64,000 nucleotides of DNA. It comes from Alisma plantago-aquatica. Taxonomy: Eukaryota > Streptophyta > Magnoliopsida > Alismatales > Alismataceae. The notes under the pieces are model-generated. The model was given only the letters and a program-made list of their open reading frames with translations, made no database searches and was not told the origin of the DNA. The translations under genes and the position numbers were made by a program. This document shows positions 49,239 through 64,000 of the stretch, piece by piece. The DNA lies in assembly GCA_963693085.1 (NCBI GenBank), contig OY856412.1, positions 1,126,240,744-1,126,304,743 on the forward strand, written 5' to 3'. Numbering within the stretch: the stretch's first letter is position 1; every line of letters starts with the position of its first letter.

Positions 49239-50231
49239 TCAAGGAGGAGCGAGAGTGCTGTTGCTAGTCAACTGGACCGAATGGAAGTGACCGGCTTGGA
49301 AAACAGACGGTGCCGGGATTGCCCCAGACGGGCAGAACACGAGCGCTGCCGCAGACGTTTGAGAATTGCCTCCACCAAGCGCCGGAAGAAGAGACAGCGG
49401 GGACGCCGGAACGGGGCGGTAGCCATAGTGCTGATGACAGTTTAGATCCTCCAGCTGCTGCGTCGGCTGCAAGGCGTAGCATCCCACGGCAAGTGGTGCT
49501 GCATCGGCAGTCGTTGTAGTCGCGACGCCACTGTTTGATTGGTTGGAGATCAAGTGGTAGTAAGAGATCGCACTGTTGGATTGCTGGTGGAGTCCTCGAC
49601 TACTGTCATTATTCTGTTCCTCATCACCAGGACGTTGTCGATCACCCTCTTGGCCGCCAATAGGATTAATGCTGCCCCAGTTGGTGGGGGACCAACCATG
49701 GTCGGCCCGCTGACCAGCCACAGCAGCTTGTTGGGCACCTGCTTGCTGGGTGCGGTCAGCGTAACCTAGACCACTGATCATCGTCGCCGTAGACGGGACA
49801 ACGCGACCCACATGGAGGAAGTGCGGGGGAAAGTGGAGCGGAGGGAGCTTGTCGATCTCGTGCTGCGCGGCGGCGAGGAGCCAGTCCACTACCTTGCTTG
49901 GTTGGCTTAGACCCAGCCGGTCCTGAAGGTCGTACAGTTGGATGGCCGTCTGTACGGAGAGCCTTACACGACGATCCCTCAGCCCTCGAACCGTGCTTAC
50001 CTTGCTGTGGCGGTCTTTGCCGCCGAGCGCCCGGGAGACACGAACAATTCGCGGGTCCTTGAGACCCAGCCATAGCCGGCTTGACGGCGCCACGGTTGCT
50101 GGCGTTCTTGCTGATGTTGGGCGCTGTGTTTTGCTGGTAGGGTCCGCTATTCTGCTGCCTCTCCCGCCGCCGTCACCTGCGTCTTCCTCCTTGCTACTTG
50201 CGTGGTCTTTGTCTGATAGCTGACGATTCAT
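49239..50231 (-). CDS. TCP transcription factor, class II (CIN), TCP5/TCP13/TCP17-like
   Basis: A 330-residue intact, intronless frame. The TCP basic-helix-loop-helix domain spans residues ~70-128: [20 protein letters not shown] (basic region), then [17 protein letters not shown] (helix 1), [18 protein letters not shown] (loop and helix 2) and the following IDKLPP. The block [18 protein letters not shown] and the DKLPPL tail point to the TCP5/13/17 branch of CIN-type factors. These bind GGNCCC-like DNA in the nucleus and restrain leaf margin and petal growth. I see no coding match to the miR319 target segment (RGPLQS), as expected for this branch. The C-terminus is rich in Gln, Ser, Asn and Ala, with few recognisable motifs. 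The frame is GC-rich compared with the AT-rich surroundings. It is the only intact host gene in the window. Confidence 0.95.
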   Translation of the reverse strand: MNRQLSDKDHASSKEEDAGDGGGRGSRIADPTSKTQRPTSARTPATVAPSSRLWLGLKDPRIVRVSRALGGKDRHSKVSTVRGLRDRRVRLSVQTAIQLYDLQDRLGLSQPSKVVDWLLAAAQHEIDKLPPLHFPPHFLHVGRVVPSTATMISGLGYADRTQQAGAQQAAVAGQRADHGWSPTNWGSINPIGGQEGDRQRPGDEEQNNDSSRGLHQQSNSAISYYHLISNQSNSGVATTTTADAAPLAVGCYALQPTQQLEDLNCHQHYGYRPVPASPLSLLPALGGGNSQTSAAALVFCPSGAIPAPSVFQAGHFHSVQLTSNSTLAPP

Positions 50232-50261
50232 GTTACTTGTTCGACCACTTGGTATCTATTT
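50232..50261 (-). other. TCP 5' UTR, coding-exon part
   Basis: Thirty bases between the predicted acceptor (CATGTGCAG|AAATAG) and the ATG. Confidence 0.55.
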
Positions 50262-50546
50262 CTGCACATGAAAAACCGTAATCTCATAAAATTAGGTTAA
50301 GTTTCTTTATAAAAGAATGAAACTGAATAGCGCGTAAGCGGCGTAGCTGAACTTTAAGATGCTAAAATGTCTAATTAACATCATCACGCGCCTTGGTATA
50401 TACAATTAACAACTAGTATGTAACAATGTCTTCTTCAATTAGCCAATCTGCAGACATTAAGGCAAGATATCTGCAGCTTACACTTAATTTGGTGTTGGAA
50501 TGCTATACAGTAACAAAAGCAGTTAATGGTTTAGGAAATCGCTCAC
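50262..50546 (-). other. Probable intron in the TCP 5' UTR
   Basis: Donor ATTATGCAG|GTGAGC (exon end at 50547) and acceptor at 50262, 285 bp. The leader exon would extend right from 50547, possibly to around 50900. Inferred from splice-site strength only. Confidence 0.5.
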
Positions 50547-51200
50547 CTGCATAATATGATCAGCAGTACCAAGACTCAACGGTGCCTGTTTCTGATGATT
50601 ACAAACAGGAGAAGATAAAAAGGAGCAGATGTATGGTGCTTGGATGCAAAGCAGATCTTAGATCGTTCTGAGCAACTGTCTAGAAATCTTTGGCATTTAC
50701 GTCTACCTTGGCAAAGGAGAGCGATGCCTTCATCTCGATTTGCTCCAGCTGCTCACAAGGAAAACTACTAAATGGAGCCCCTGTAGCAGGAACTCAAGAA
50801 GTCGGCAAAGGAAGGAGGAGATGTACGGTACGAATTTGCACGTTTAGCCCTAAATCTGGAAAAAGATGTGCTGCCCAGCTACAACTGCATGTGGTGCGTA
50901 TTTGACCATAAAAGCACCCAATCCAGCAGTAGCTTTCGGTTATCGTCAAATGCATATCTTCACTACACATTTATATCGACCCGCCGCTCGATATCTAGGA
51001 CTGGTCTCTAATACTTACAATCCACAGGGTAATCATCCACAAAATTAACTGGCAGTACAGTGGAAATGACAATCATAAAAGCTGTTAAAAGACCAGCTGA
51101 CAGTCACATGCATGCATCAAAACAGCCAGGATAGGGTTCATTCCTACGTTTTGGGGGGACCATTTTTGGGAAGTATCTATCCCCCCACCCTCCTGTAGTG
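50547..51200 (-). promoter_or_regulatory. TCP leader exon and probable promoter region
   Basis: Sequence directly 5' of the TCP gene, less AT-rich than its surroundings. I could not fix a TATA box or start site. The open frames on the plus strand here (50690-50905, 50866-51048) match nothing known. Confidence 0.35.
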
Positions 51201-52459
51201 CCTAGCTGCATGCCGTGTACGATCATCTTCAATGAATGTCAATAAGGAAGTATATTTTACTAGTAACTGTTTGGTCATTTTCTTAGTGGTTCGTTATGAC
51301 TACATTGATCATATTCTTGCCGTATTAAACTTGCAAATCAAATTAGTACGTGACAGCTAAAATTGCCATGCCAATAATGAATTTCAATGGTATGCATTCT
51401 ATAAGTAGAGTCATGATGCTCTTACAAAGGATAGGAGCAGAGCACATCCCACGAACAGAGGGGTGAATGATGGATAGGAACCTACAGAAGCAGCCCTATA
51501 GAACAGTATAAATGAGAAAATTACTAGCGGTTTGCAATTAAGCATCACAATTAATGGTTGATTGTAATCCTGCATTGATGTCATTTTGCATGAACAACTT
51601 GTTGGTCGTTTGTTTATTTTTTTCCTCAATTTGAATCTGCTTTCTTTTCCTTATTTGTTCCGCTCATTGTGGAGCCGAATTATGAATAAAGAGAGGGTCA
51701 TGTAAAGAAAAATGAGCGAGCATTCAACTGTTGTGAAAGATACCAGAGCTCTTGTAAATTTTTACATATGATTGTAATTAGTCCAAACATGTAGACCAAT
51801 TATAACATCAAACATGGTTTCCTAAATCCGCTAGTTATCAAAAAGAAAATTCCAGATCAATAAAGTGGTCCATTCGCCAAGCCTTAAATACTTATGAAAC
51901 AACATTCATGGTTGTGAAAATGACAACCAACATATGAAAAAAATAATCTCCACTAGGATTGTACTAAGACATTTGTAGCATACACTATGTGTAATCAAGA
52001 TATAACTATCATAAAACTCTTTGTAGTTTGTCTTTCGGTTCATGCTTTTTATATATTAAAACTCGGAGTAGAGCGAACATATAAACTAAATGGGAGATCT
52101 AAACTAATAATTGACCACATATATATGTCATTGCCAAATGGTGGTGTTAAATATGTTTGGTACCCCATTGTTAGTGATTTATGGCACCTAACGAGCCAAC
52201 CCTTTTGATGTCTTTCTTTATCCCAAGTTTATGAAACAAACCCACTTTTATTACAATTGTAGAAAGAAAACCTTACCTAGGTGGACCCAAGATATGACCG
52301 AAAGTAGAATATCAGATTGCGATGATTTTTGATACACATCTTATCTAAGGGGTATACTATACATCCATAAGGTTGGATTATTCAATAAAATTTTACAATC
52401 CCCATAAATGAAGGTGGGTTCATGTAAGCTACATGTACTCAGGTACACAATTCTTTTAG

Positions 52460-52460
<1 letters not shown>
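51201..52460. other. Gene-free stretch upstream of the TCP gene
   Basis: AT-rich; no gene or repeat recognised. May include distal TCP promoter sequence. Confidence 0.4.
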
Positions 52461-53158
<698 letters not shown>

Positions 53159-54176
53159 AGCACGTACTTTGCACATGATCATGTGTAATGAATTGATAAA
53201 TTTGTGAAATATCAGTTGCAATTAAAAAATAATTAGGATAATTTTGATAATGAAATTTGAAAGATATTTTTTGTTATCATAGCTTTTTGTTAGTTTTATA
53301 TAATCCATATTTAAGTTGTCTTTAACTATCACCTAGGATATACTTTTTACTTTAGGGTTGGTGCTTTTATAATCTCTCTCTTAACTTATCTTCTCTTATT
53401 TTGACTTTGTAGTTTTGTTGATTCATGAATTTTTTTACATGGTCCCTGAACAAAACATCAATCTCGACTCTAAGATATATGAAAATTAGGTACTTCTATA
53501 TAATAAATTTAAGTTATTATATTTTTCTAAAAGATTGTAGTAGAAAGAGGCAAACCAATCGTGTTTTATAAATCTGATACTACCAAACAATAGAGAGTTA
53601 TGCTATCTGTTACGCTCTACCTACAAATGATCAACATATTTTTGAAAACTATGAGAGATCTCCAATATTTGATACGAGAAAAAAATATATATAGGGAAGG
53701 TAGTATAGGCAAGAGCTATCAATGGGGGAGATTTCATTAGGAGAAATTTACAATCATCGTTAATATTTGCAAAACTAAGCTCATCTGATATATGGAACTG
53801 AGTCACACGAAGAAGGCATAGCGTAATATAAATTTTCTTCATATGTAGAGTACATCTACTCAAAAATCCAAATGAGCTAATTTATCAATTCATGATTCTT
53901 GAGTATATGACTGGGTCATGTATCATATGTTGATTCGATACCACTTTCACACACGATCATAATTACATATTAAGATCATGTGGTTTCATACATGAGGGAA
54001 AAGACAATGTGTTTGGTATCTACATGAAGGTTGTCAACCTAGTTTCTCACAGATTATCTATATTTGTAATAATGAAATATTACACCATGGTCACATATTA
54101 AATTGCAAAGGAAATATGCTTAATGTTAAATTAGTTACAATGAATTGATATTTTTCATTCGTAAGTATTTTATGCA
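53159..54176. other. Gene-free AT-rich stretch
   Basis: Nothing recognised. Confidence 0.4.
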
Positions 54177-54184
54177 GTTCCTAT

Positions 54185-54621
54185 CAGTGTTCAGGAAATC
54201 GGTCCGTGCGGTTCGGACAGGGGACCGCACCGCATATGCCAAAGCGGACTAATAATCGGTCCATGACCGATTATGCGGCCGATTACCCGCTTATGCGGCC
54301 GCTTAATCACCGCTTTTCCAAACACACATACATGGAATTGAAGAAATGAAATTTATATGATATTTTTGTTGTTTCTAATTAAATATTTATATGATATTGT
54401 TTCTCCCTTTCTTCTAATTAATCATTCTATGTTGTCCTTGTATGTAATTGTTCAATGTGATATATAATTCTATATGACTGATATATAAATATACATTGAT
54501 ATATTAATTTATTAGAAAAATCCAAAACCGCATATACTCCCGCATATACTCCCGCATACCGCATATACTCTATTCAGTGCCCCGTCCGCCCGTACACCGA
54601 ATAGCGCTTTTCTGAACACTG
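54185..54621. mobile_element. hAT-type MITE with 8-bp target duplication
   Basis: Ends CAGTGTTCAGGAAA and inverted CAGTGTTCAGAAAA. Perfect 8-bp duplication GTTCCTAT at 54177-54184 and 54622-54629, the size made by hAT transposases. 437 bp, non-coding. The left inner part repeats GCGGCCG and GATTATGCGG words; the right inner part repeats CCGCATATACTC three times. GC-rich ends surround an AT-rich middle. Confidence 0.88.
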
Positions 54622-54629
54622 GTTCCTAT

Positions 54630-55201
54630 CATATGTGGAATATTATGTATTATTGGACTTGTTGAATATTTTTAAGGTCCTTCTTGAACAATACAATTGA
54701 TGTAACAAAAGATTAAGGTGAGAAAGGGGAAATAACACTTCATGTTATATAATATAGTACTACCAAGAAAAGTATAAAAGAGACAATATAGGTTTCAATT
54801 CTTGATAGGAATGGAGTGGTCATAGAATACAATCAAAATTTATTGTACATCCACAAACTATTTATGTGACTTGCTTTGGTGCACATACATGGATCATGTG
54901 TTTAGTCTTCAAATGGAAGATTTACCATTATATTTTATATACAAAATATAAAATTAATATTACATTGATAAACACTTTGTAATATATAATACAAGTTTAA
55001 TATTATTATAATTACATATAGTTTCTTCAAATAACATTATAATATTTTGATTAGCTAATATAGTATGAATGTTATATTCTTAAAAATTAATTTTTAATCA
55101 CTTTGATAATTTTGTGTATGTTTATATGCTAGAATTATTTTAGAAGAAGTGGTTTAGTGTGATCTTATCTCACAGATATGCTAATTATTTAAAATTATTA
55201 T
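54630..55201. other. Gene-free AT-rich stretch
   Basis: Nothing recognised. Confidence 0.4.
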
Positions 55202-55213
55202 AGGTTCATTATT

Positions 55214-55375
55214 GGGATTAAGAAAGAAAGATTTCACCTCCCTCTCCCATGCCTGTGGTGGAGGCCGAACGCCCGGGAGGGTGGTAAATCAAGGCGGCAA
55301 CTTGAATTCGAACTTGAGTCCCTTTGTTAGGGAAGATCGTGCTTGACCAATTGAGCCACTCCTTGTCAGCATTAA
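55214..55375 (-). mobile_element. tRNA-derived SINE, copy 2
   Basis: A 12-bp target duplication AGGTTCATTATT lies at 55202-55213 and 55376-55387. On the minus strand the head has an A box TGGCTCAATTGGTCAAGC and a B box GTTCGAATTC, then a body with GATTTACCACCCTCCC shared with the copy at 25818-25962. No poly(A) tail; it ends pyrimidine-rich. Confidence 0.85.
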
Positions 55376-55416
55376 AGGTTCATTATTATTAATGCATATG
55401 TATGTATATATGTCTA

Positions 55417-57760
<2,344 letters not shown>

Positions 57761-58110
57761 TTATTCAATTCTCGTTGTTTCCGGAGTTGAGATAAACAAG
57801 AACGTTGTACAATTGCAATCTGAAGTTTTAGTTCCAAGTTAGAATCTCTGGCCCTGATTACTTTATTGTTTTGTTCGATACTCTAGGAAATTTTTTCACT
57901 TTGGCAGTCCTCACTCCTCACCAACAGATTAAATCGTTGACCAATCACAATCAGCTTTTTACTCGGTAATAATTCAGAATTCATTAGTTGCTTCTTGCCA
58001 TGTTGGAGTTAAGATAAACTTGTAAAATATACAATCCCAACCTGACGTTTTAGTTCTTACTTCAAATTACTATCCCTGATCATTATGTTGTTTTGATCGC
58101 TGCCTTGCCG
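57761..58110. repeat. Diverged tandem duplication
   Basis: About 57778-57885 and 57998-58105 are related: GAGTTGAGATAAACAAG against GAGTTAAGATAAACTTG, then GAAGTTTTAGTTC against GACGTTTTAGTTC, then CCCTGAT and TTGTTTTG words in the same order. This could be a pair of exons or a duplicated host segment. No open frame crosses both. Confidence 0.45.
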
Positions 58111-58828
<718 letters not shown>

Positions 58829-58896
<68 letters not shown>

Positions 58897-58920
58897 TATA
58901 TATATATATATATATATATA
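58829..58920. repeat. (TA)n microsatellite
   Basis: TA tract with single AAATA and GATA interruptions between A5 and B2. Confidence 0.95.
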
Positions 58921-59718
<798 letters not shown>

Positions 59719-59728
59719 TATATATATG

Positions 59729-59771
<43 letters not shown>
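59719..59771. repeat. (TA)n microsatellite at the LINE copy 2 3' end
   Basis: TATATGTATATATACATA then TA, ending at ~59771. Confidence 0.9.
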
Positions 59772-59775
<4 letters not shown>

Positions 59776-59779
59776 AGTC

Positions 59780-60800
59780 AGGTAAATATATTTTGATGTC
59801 CTTGTAAAATTATTGAAGGTCAAAAGTTACATATAGCCCAGTTCTATACACCAAAATAGAAGACAATCACTCTTCTATCTTCTTACTAGCTTGTGTTTAA
59901 CAACAAATTTTTATAACTATATTCCTTATGCTAGTGGCAGTACCTCCATGTCTTCTAGCATTTATTTCTGCCCAGATATGAGAGCACCATGCATCAAAGA
60001 GAATTCTTTTCTTATCGTCCCTCTCACATTGAGGCAACATCCTTCTTGGTTCATCTTCTAACTTCATTTGTATCGGGAAATCTTTATATGTCATCTCTCA
60101 TATTTCTCTTTAATTAGCAACTCCCTGTCAAGTGTTTATGGTTCTCCTCCTCTTCTTTGCACAACATACATATGGTGGGAAGTTCATAATTCCACCTATG
60201 TATCTAGTTAAGGATAATAAGGGCCCCATGCAGAATTTTATAGACACACATACTCCACTTTAGCACATGTACACTAGTCCATACTTGCTCCATATGTTTG
60301 TCTTTTGCAGACAGAATTTTATAGACACACATACTCCACTTTGGCACATGTGCACCAGTCCATATCAACTCCATCTATTTGTCTTTTGTAGTCCTTGATC
60401 TCATCATCTCCCATAGGTTGACCTTTGTGTATTTGAGCTTCCATCATCTTGAATAAAAAGGTCCAAGTAAGTGTTTTATTTGCTGCCAAAGATCAGTCAT
60501 AACATCTATTGTGCATGAGTATCCCTCTCTAATCCTTGGCTTGAAGTCTAATTCATGTGGATATCTCTCCATCATCTATTTTCCATAAGTTGAGATGTCT
60601 TCCTGATAGCTTATTATTCTTTTAAAAGTCCCCCATTTAGTAATGTCCCTGGGTGATTTTAGACCCAATCCTCCATCATCTTTTAGGAGTTCCATTCACG
60701 CATATCTCATCGGGTGATACTCACTTTCCCATAAGAAATTTGTTATCTTCATCTCCAATCTATCAAGAACATAACTGGGTATCTCGCATTTTTGCACCTA
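59780..60800 (-). pseudogene. LINE copy 2: 5'-truncated 3' end of a plant L1-type LINE
   Basis: Minus-strand frames read [20 protein letters not shown], a stop, then MELLKDDGGLGLKSP and ITKWGTFKRIISYQED. This is the post-RT region seen in LINE copy 1 (MTMSNFVWAG, LALLKEEGGVGLKFL). Further on are a zinc-finger-RVT-like stretch and a 65-codon piece (59897-60094) with CSHIWAEINARRHGG, the usual WxERNxRxH end. Stops and frameshifts throughout. It starts abruptly at ~60800, as 5'-truncated LINE insertions do. Confidence 0.72.
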
Positions 60801-60810
60801 AAAGATGAAT

Positions 60811-61080
<270 letters not shown>

Positions 61081-61084
61081 ATCA

Positions 61085-63955
61085 AATTTTAGTAAATTTT
61101 ATTCCAAAATCCTAACAAAGTTAGGGGCAATATACAAAGTAATCCAACACTACATTACTCATCTAGATAAAGAAAGAGGAAGTACCTATACATTGAGTCT
61201 AAGTTTGGATGCTTTACAAATTCCCCCCCCCCTCTACTCTCAAAATTTCTTTTCATATCTGTGTATTTTCTGGAGTTCCTTTCTTTCCATGTGTAATGGT
61301 ATACTGAAAAAAGTATAGAAAGCATATTTCTCATCTATTTGCTTGAGTTCATGCCCAAGTTGGTGATCATCTCCTTTGTAGTTCACAGCCTAGGAGCTTT
61401 GAATCTTAGCTCATCATAGATTGACTTCCAAACAGCTTAGACAAATTGACATTCTTGAAAGTGATACACATGTGATTCAGGTTGTTCGGCACACCTAAGA
61501 CGAGTGGTGTTTGTACCAGTATACCATCTATCCAGCTTGTCTAGTGTAGGTAGAGATTCAAATGTGGTGTGATACAGACACAAGCTCTATTTTGGAATTT
61601 TGTAATTAGTCCAGATGTATGGTATAACATTTGATGTCCCATCTATGTCAAATAAGTTCCCAAGAACTAGTATTAGGTTGTTTCAACCTCCATTTTCCAT
61701 GTTCATAACAGATGAAGGCATGTTCTGTCGATTTACAAACTATGACCATTCTATTGATTAATCTGGACTATCCCTCCCTAGTAGATGGTTCAAAGTCCAA
61801 TCCCTTGGGATATCATCTTTTCATCCAATTGGCTTAGCATGAGTCTTCTTGTAGGTATTTGATGATCCTTCTCGTTGTTACCCAGTTGGCAATTTCTGCA
61901 AGGAATTTCAGACCCACACCACCTTCTTCCTTTAGAAGAGCAAGCCTAGAATATTTCATTTGGTGTGTGCTTCCTGCCCAAACAAAATTTGACATAGTCA
62001 TTTCCATTTTGTATAATATATACATGGGGATTTCCCCCTTTTGGACCCAGAATGTGATTAGACCTTCTACGTATCATTTGGTCAGTGTGATCCAACCTGC
62101 CATGGAAGTCTTTGCTTATGGCCAGGGTTGATTATTTCCTCTATCTTGTTTGTGTATTTAGTGAAATCCTTCACATGGAGTCTGTTGCTGGTTAAAGGGA
62201 ATACAAGTTACTTGGTCGGCAAGGACGTGATGTTGAGATGAAGAGTTGTGACGTTTTTTCATTGATATAGAAACCAGTTTGTTCACCAAATCCATGGAGA
62301 AGCTTTTTCAAGTTTTGCAGATACTTTGTTTTGGCTTCAATGAACATGAGCACATCATTCACAAAGATTAGATGGATCAGTACTTTGGTTTCATGGATAG
62401 TATATGTAAGTAACTCTTTCTTATCCTTTACTTCCTTCAAAAAATGGGAGAAGTACTCCATGATTATGGTGAATACTAGAGGGTAAAGTGGATCCCCTTA
62501 TCTGAGACCGTTCGAACCTTGGAATATGCTACTCGGGGTGCCATTGATGATAACTAAATATCTTAAAGTGCTAACACATTATTGCATGAGGGAGATCCAC
62601 TTCTCCAAGAACCCCATCTCCATCATAACCCACCATAGCTTGCCCCACTTTACGCTAGCAAAAGCTTTGGAGACATCAAGTTTCATGTAGATTTTCTTAT
62701 GCCCTCTCCTGAAACTAAATAAAGAATGAATTATCTAGAAAGTAAGCTGTAGTATGAGATTCTTCTACCCAAAATGAAAGCTCCCTATGATTAAAAAAAT
62801 GAGTACTGGTAGCACCATCTTCAGGCGATCAACTAAATTTTTTTCTATGATTTTGTACTGAACGTTGTAGCATGCAATTGGTCTGAAATATATGGGGGAA
62901 GACATAGTTTTCTTTAAAGGTATAAGGGTTAGTAAGGGGTGGCTTACTTGATTGAGCATGAAACCCCCATTCATGAACCACTTGACACTCTTAAACAAGT
63001 CCTCTTTCATAATGTCCCATGCATCTCTACAGAAGTAGGCATTGAATCCGTCCAGACTAGGGAATTTATTTACCCTGAATGCTCCGTAATGCATTATTTA
63101 CTTCTTCTACAAACCTGCATAAGAACTTACTGTGAGTATTTATAAATTTTCACCTCCATCTTAGTCTCTCATCTTGATTCAGGTTGTATGTGGTATAGTG
63201 TTTGTTCTATAGTGCTTTTTAGAATCTAATAGCTTGCTTTTCAATCTCTTCATGGTTAATCACAATTTTTCCTTCTGAGTTCACCAGCTCCAAGATTGAA
63301 TTGTGGGCTTCTCTCTTCATTATAGAATTGTGGTAGAGCTTCATGTTTCGATCTCCATCAGATATCTAAGCCTGCCGACTGTGTTTCCATATAAAACTTT
63401 CTTCTACATTCTTTAGATCCTCTAGATGGAATTTTAGTTTAGATCCTCCTTGATTAGAACTTGGTTTAGCGCATCTCTCGGCAGAGTGTTCCTAGTTTTT
63501 AACAACTCTTTCTTGGTTTCATCTAGAAGCTTTGTATGGTTTACATGTTTCTTTGGACATTCTTTCTGTCTTTGTTTCACCCACATTAATTTCTTGGCAA
63601 ACATGCATAACGGATTTCCCTGTGCTTCTACTTTCCATGCTTCAGTAATATTGTCTTTATAGCCATCCCACTTTGTCCAAAAATGTACAAATCTGAATGG
63701 TCTTGTTTTTTCTTCTTTCCTTGTAACTGCATTATCAATGGCACATGGCCACTGATGTCAGTCTTGACCACCATGATGTGAGCATTAGAGAGATGTTGAA
63801 GCCAGAAATCGTTGACTAAGGCTCTATCAAGTTCACTCGCCATTCTTCTTTCAGGAATCCCTTCATTGTTCTAGGTGTAGAGTATATCCCCACCCGTAGA
63901 AAGCTCACATAGATCTGCCACGTTAATCATGTGATTGAAGGATTTGATTGAAGCT
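61085..63955 (-). pseudogene. LINE copy 1: plant L1-type non-LTR retrotransposon, nearly full ORF2, broken
   Basis: In order on the minus strand: endonuclease tail (about 63950-63628) with NHMINVADLCELSTGGDILY, a Trp-to-stop change, SELDRALVNDFWLQHLSNAH and GHVPLIMQL (the usual SDHSP motif reads SGHVP). Reverse transcriptase start (63094-62765): FPSLDGFNAYFCRDAWDIM, LTLIPLKK, YFRPIACYNVQYKIIEKNLV. RT catalytic box (62461-62192): HLIFVNDVLMF where FADDLLIF is expected. Post-RT region (62025-61834): MSNFVWAG, LLKEEGGVGLKFL. A zf-RVT-like segment and YTWKERNSRKY near 61280-61235. Stops and frameshifts between blocks make it a pseudogene. The 5' part is cut near 63955 by simple sequence or extends past the window. 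Confidence 0.82.
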
Positions 63956-63969
63956 TTAGGGACCAATCG

Positions 63970-64000
63970 GCACACACACGCACATATTATATATATACAT
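63970..64000. repeat. (CA)n/(TA)n simple sequence at the window end
   Basis: CACACACACGCACATATTATATATATACAT-like tail; it continues outside the window. Confidence 0.7.

Noticed and set aside
55300..55370. A tRNA gene
   Set aside because: A and B boxes are present, but the acceptor stem does not pair and the sequence continues into a SINE body with target duplications.

Overview
This window is nuclear DNA of a flowering plant. The evidence is plant-type CACTA (En/Spm) transposons carrying Ulp1-like protease genes, a Cassandra-type TRIM element with 5S rRNA-like LTRs, a tRNA-derived SINE family, plant LINE fragments and one TCP transcription factor gene with plant-style introns. The base composition is AT-rich, with very long (TA)n tracts. 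I cannot name the species. Nearly everything here is transposon-derived; the one convincing host gene is the TCP factor at 49239-50231 (minus strand).

Left part (1-18465): remains of an old Ty3/Gypsy chromovirus on the plus strand. The last 1.28 kb of its 5' LTR opens the window, a PBS-like site follows at 1278, an integrase C-terminus survives at 15234-15437, and a ~2.9 kb 3' LTR covers about 15475-18397. Inside it sits CACTA-1 (2117-12092), with matching CACTACTACAGAAA termini and a 3-bp TAT duplication. CACTA-1 has two intact genes: a 1082-residue TNP2-type transposase, and a 13-exon gene that reads through without a stop as 784 residues and ends in a Ulp1/C48 protease domain with His, Asp, Gln and Cys present. 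It is a candidate autonomous element.

Middle part (18466-35204): CACTA-3, an older element of another family (ACAACATG/TTGTAATA subterminal motif, ATA duplication), minus strand and decayed. CACTA-2 (27770-34821, TCT duplication) is inserted in its right subterminal region. CACTA-2 is a relative of CACTA-1 that has lost the transposase and carries a broken Ulp1-domain gene. CACTA-3 also holds a four-copy tandem array of a 205-bp foldback unit and one SINE.

Right part (35205-64000): long stretches without genes, then clusters of two short repeat families (called A and B here), almost every copy bounded by (TA)n, (GA)n/(CT)n or (GT)n tracts. Also present are a complete Cassandra TRIM (40351-41240), the TCP gene, a hAT-type MITE with a perfect 8-bp duplication (54185-54621), a second SINE, and two same-strand copies of one LINE family (59780-63955, minus) whose 3' ends each abut a microsatellite.

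The order of events can be read from the nesting: Gypsy before CACTA-1, and CACTA-3 before CACTA-2. The least decayed element is CACTA-1. Exon boundaries were inferred by eye from GT/AG sites, reading frame and comparison between the two related CACTA copies.
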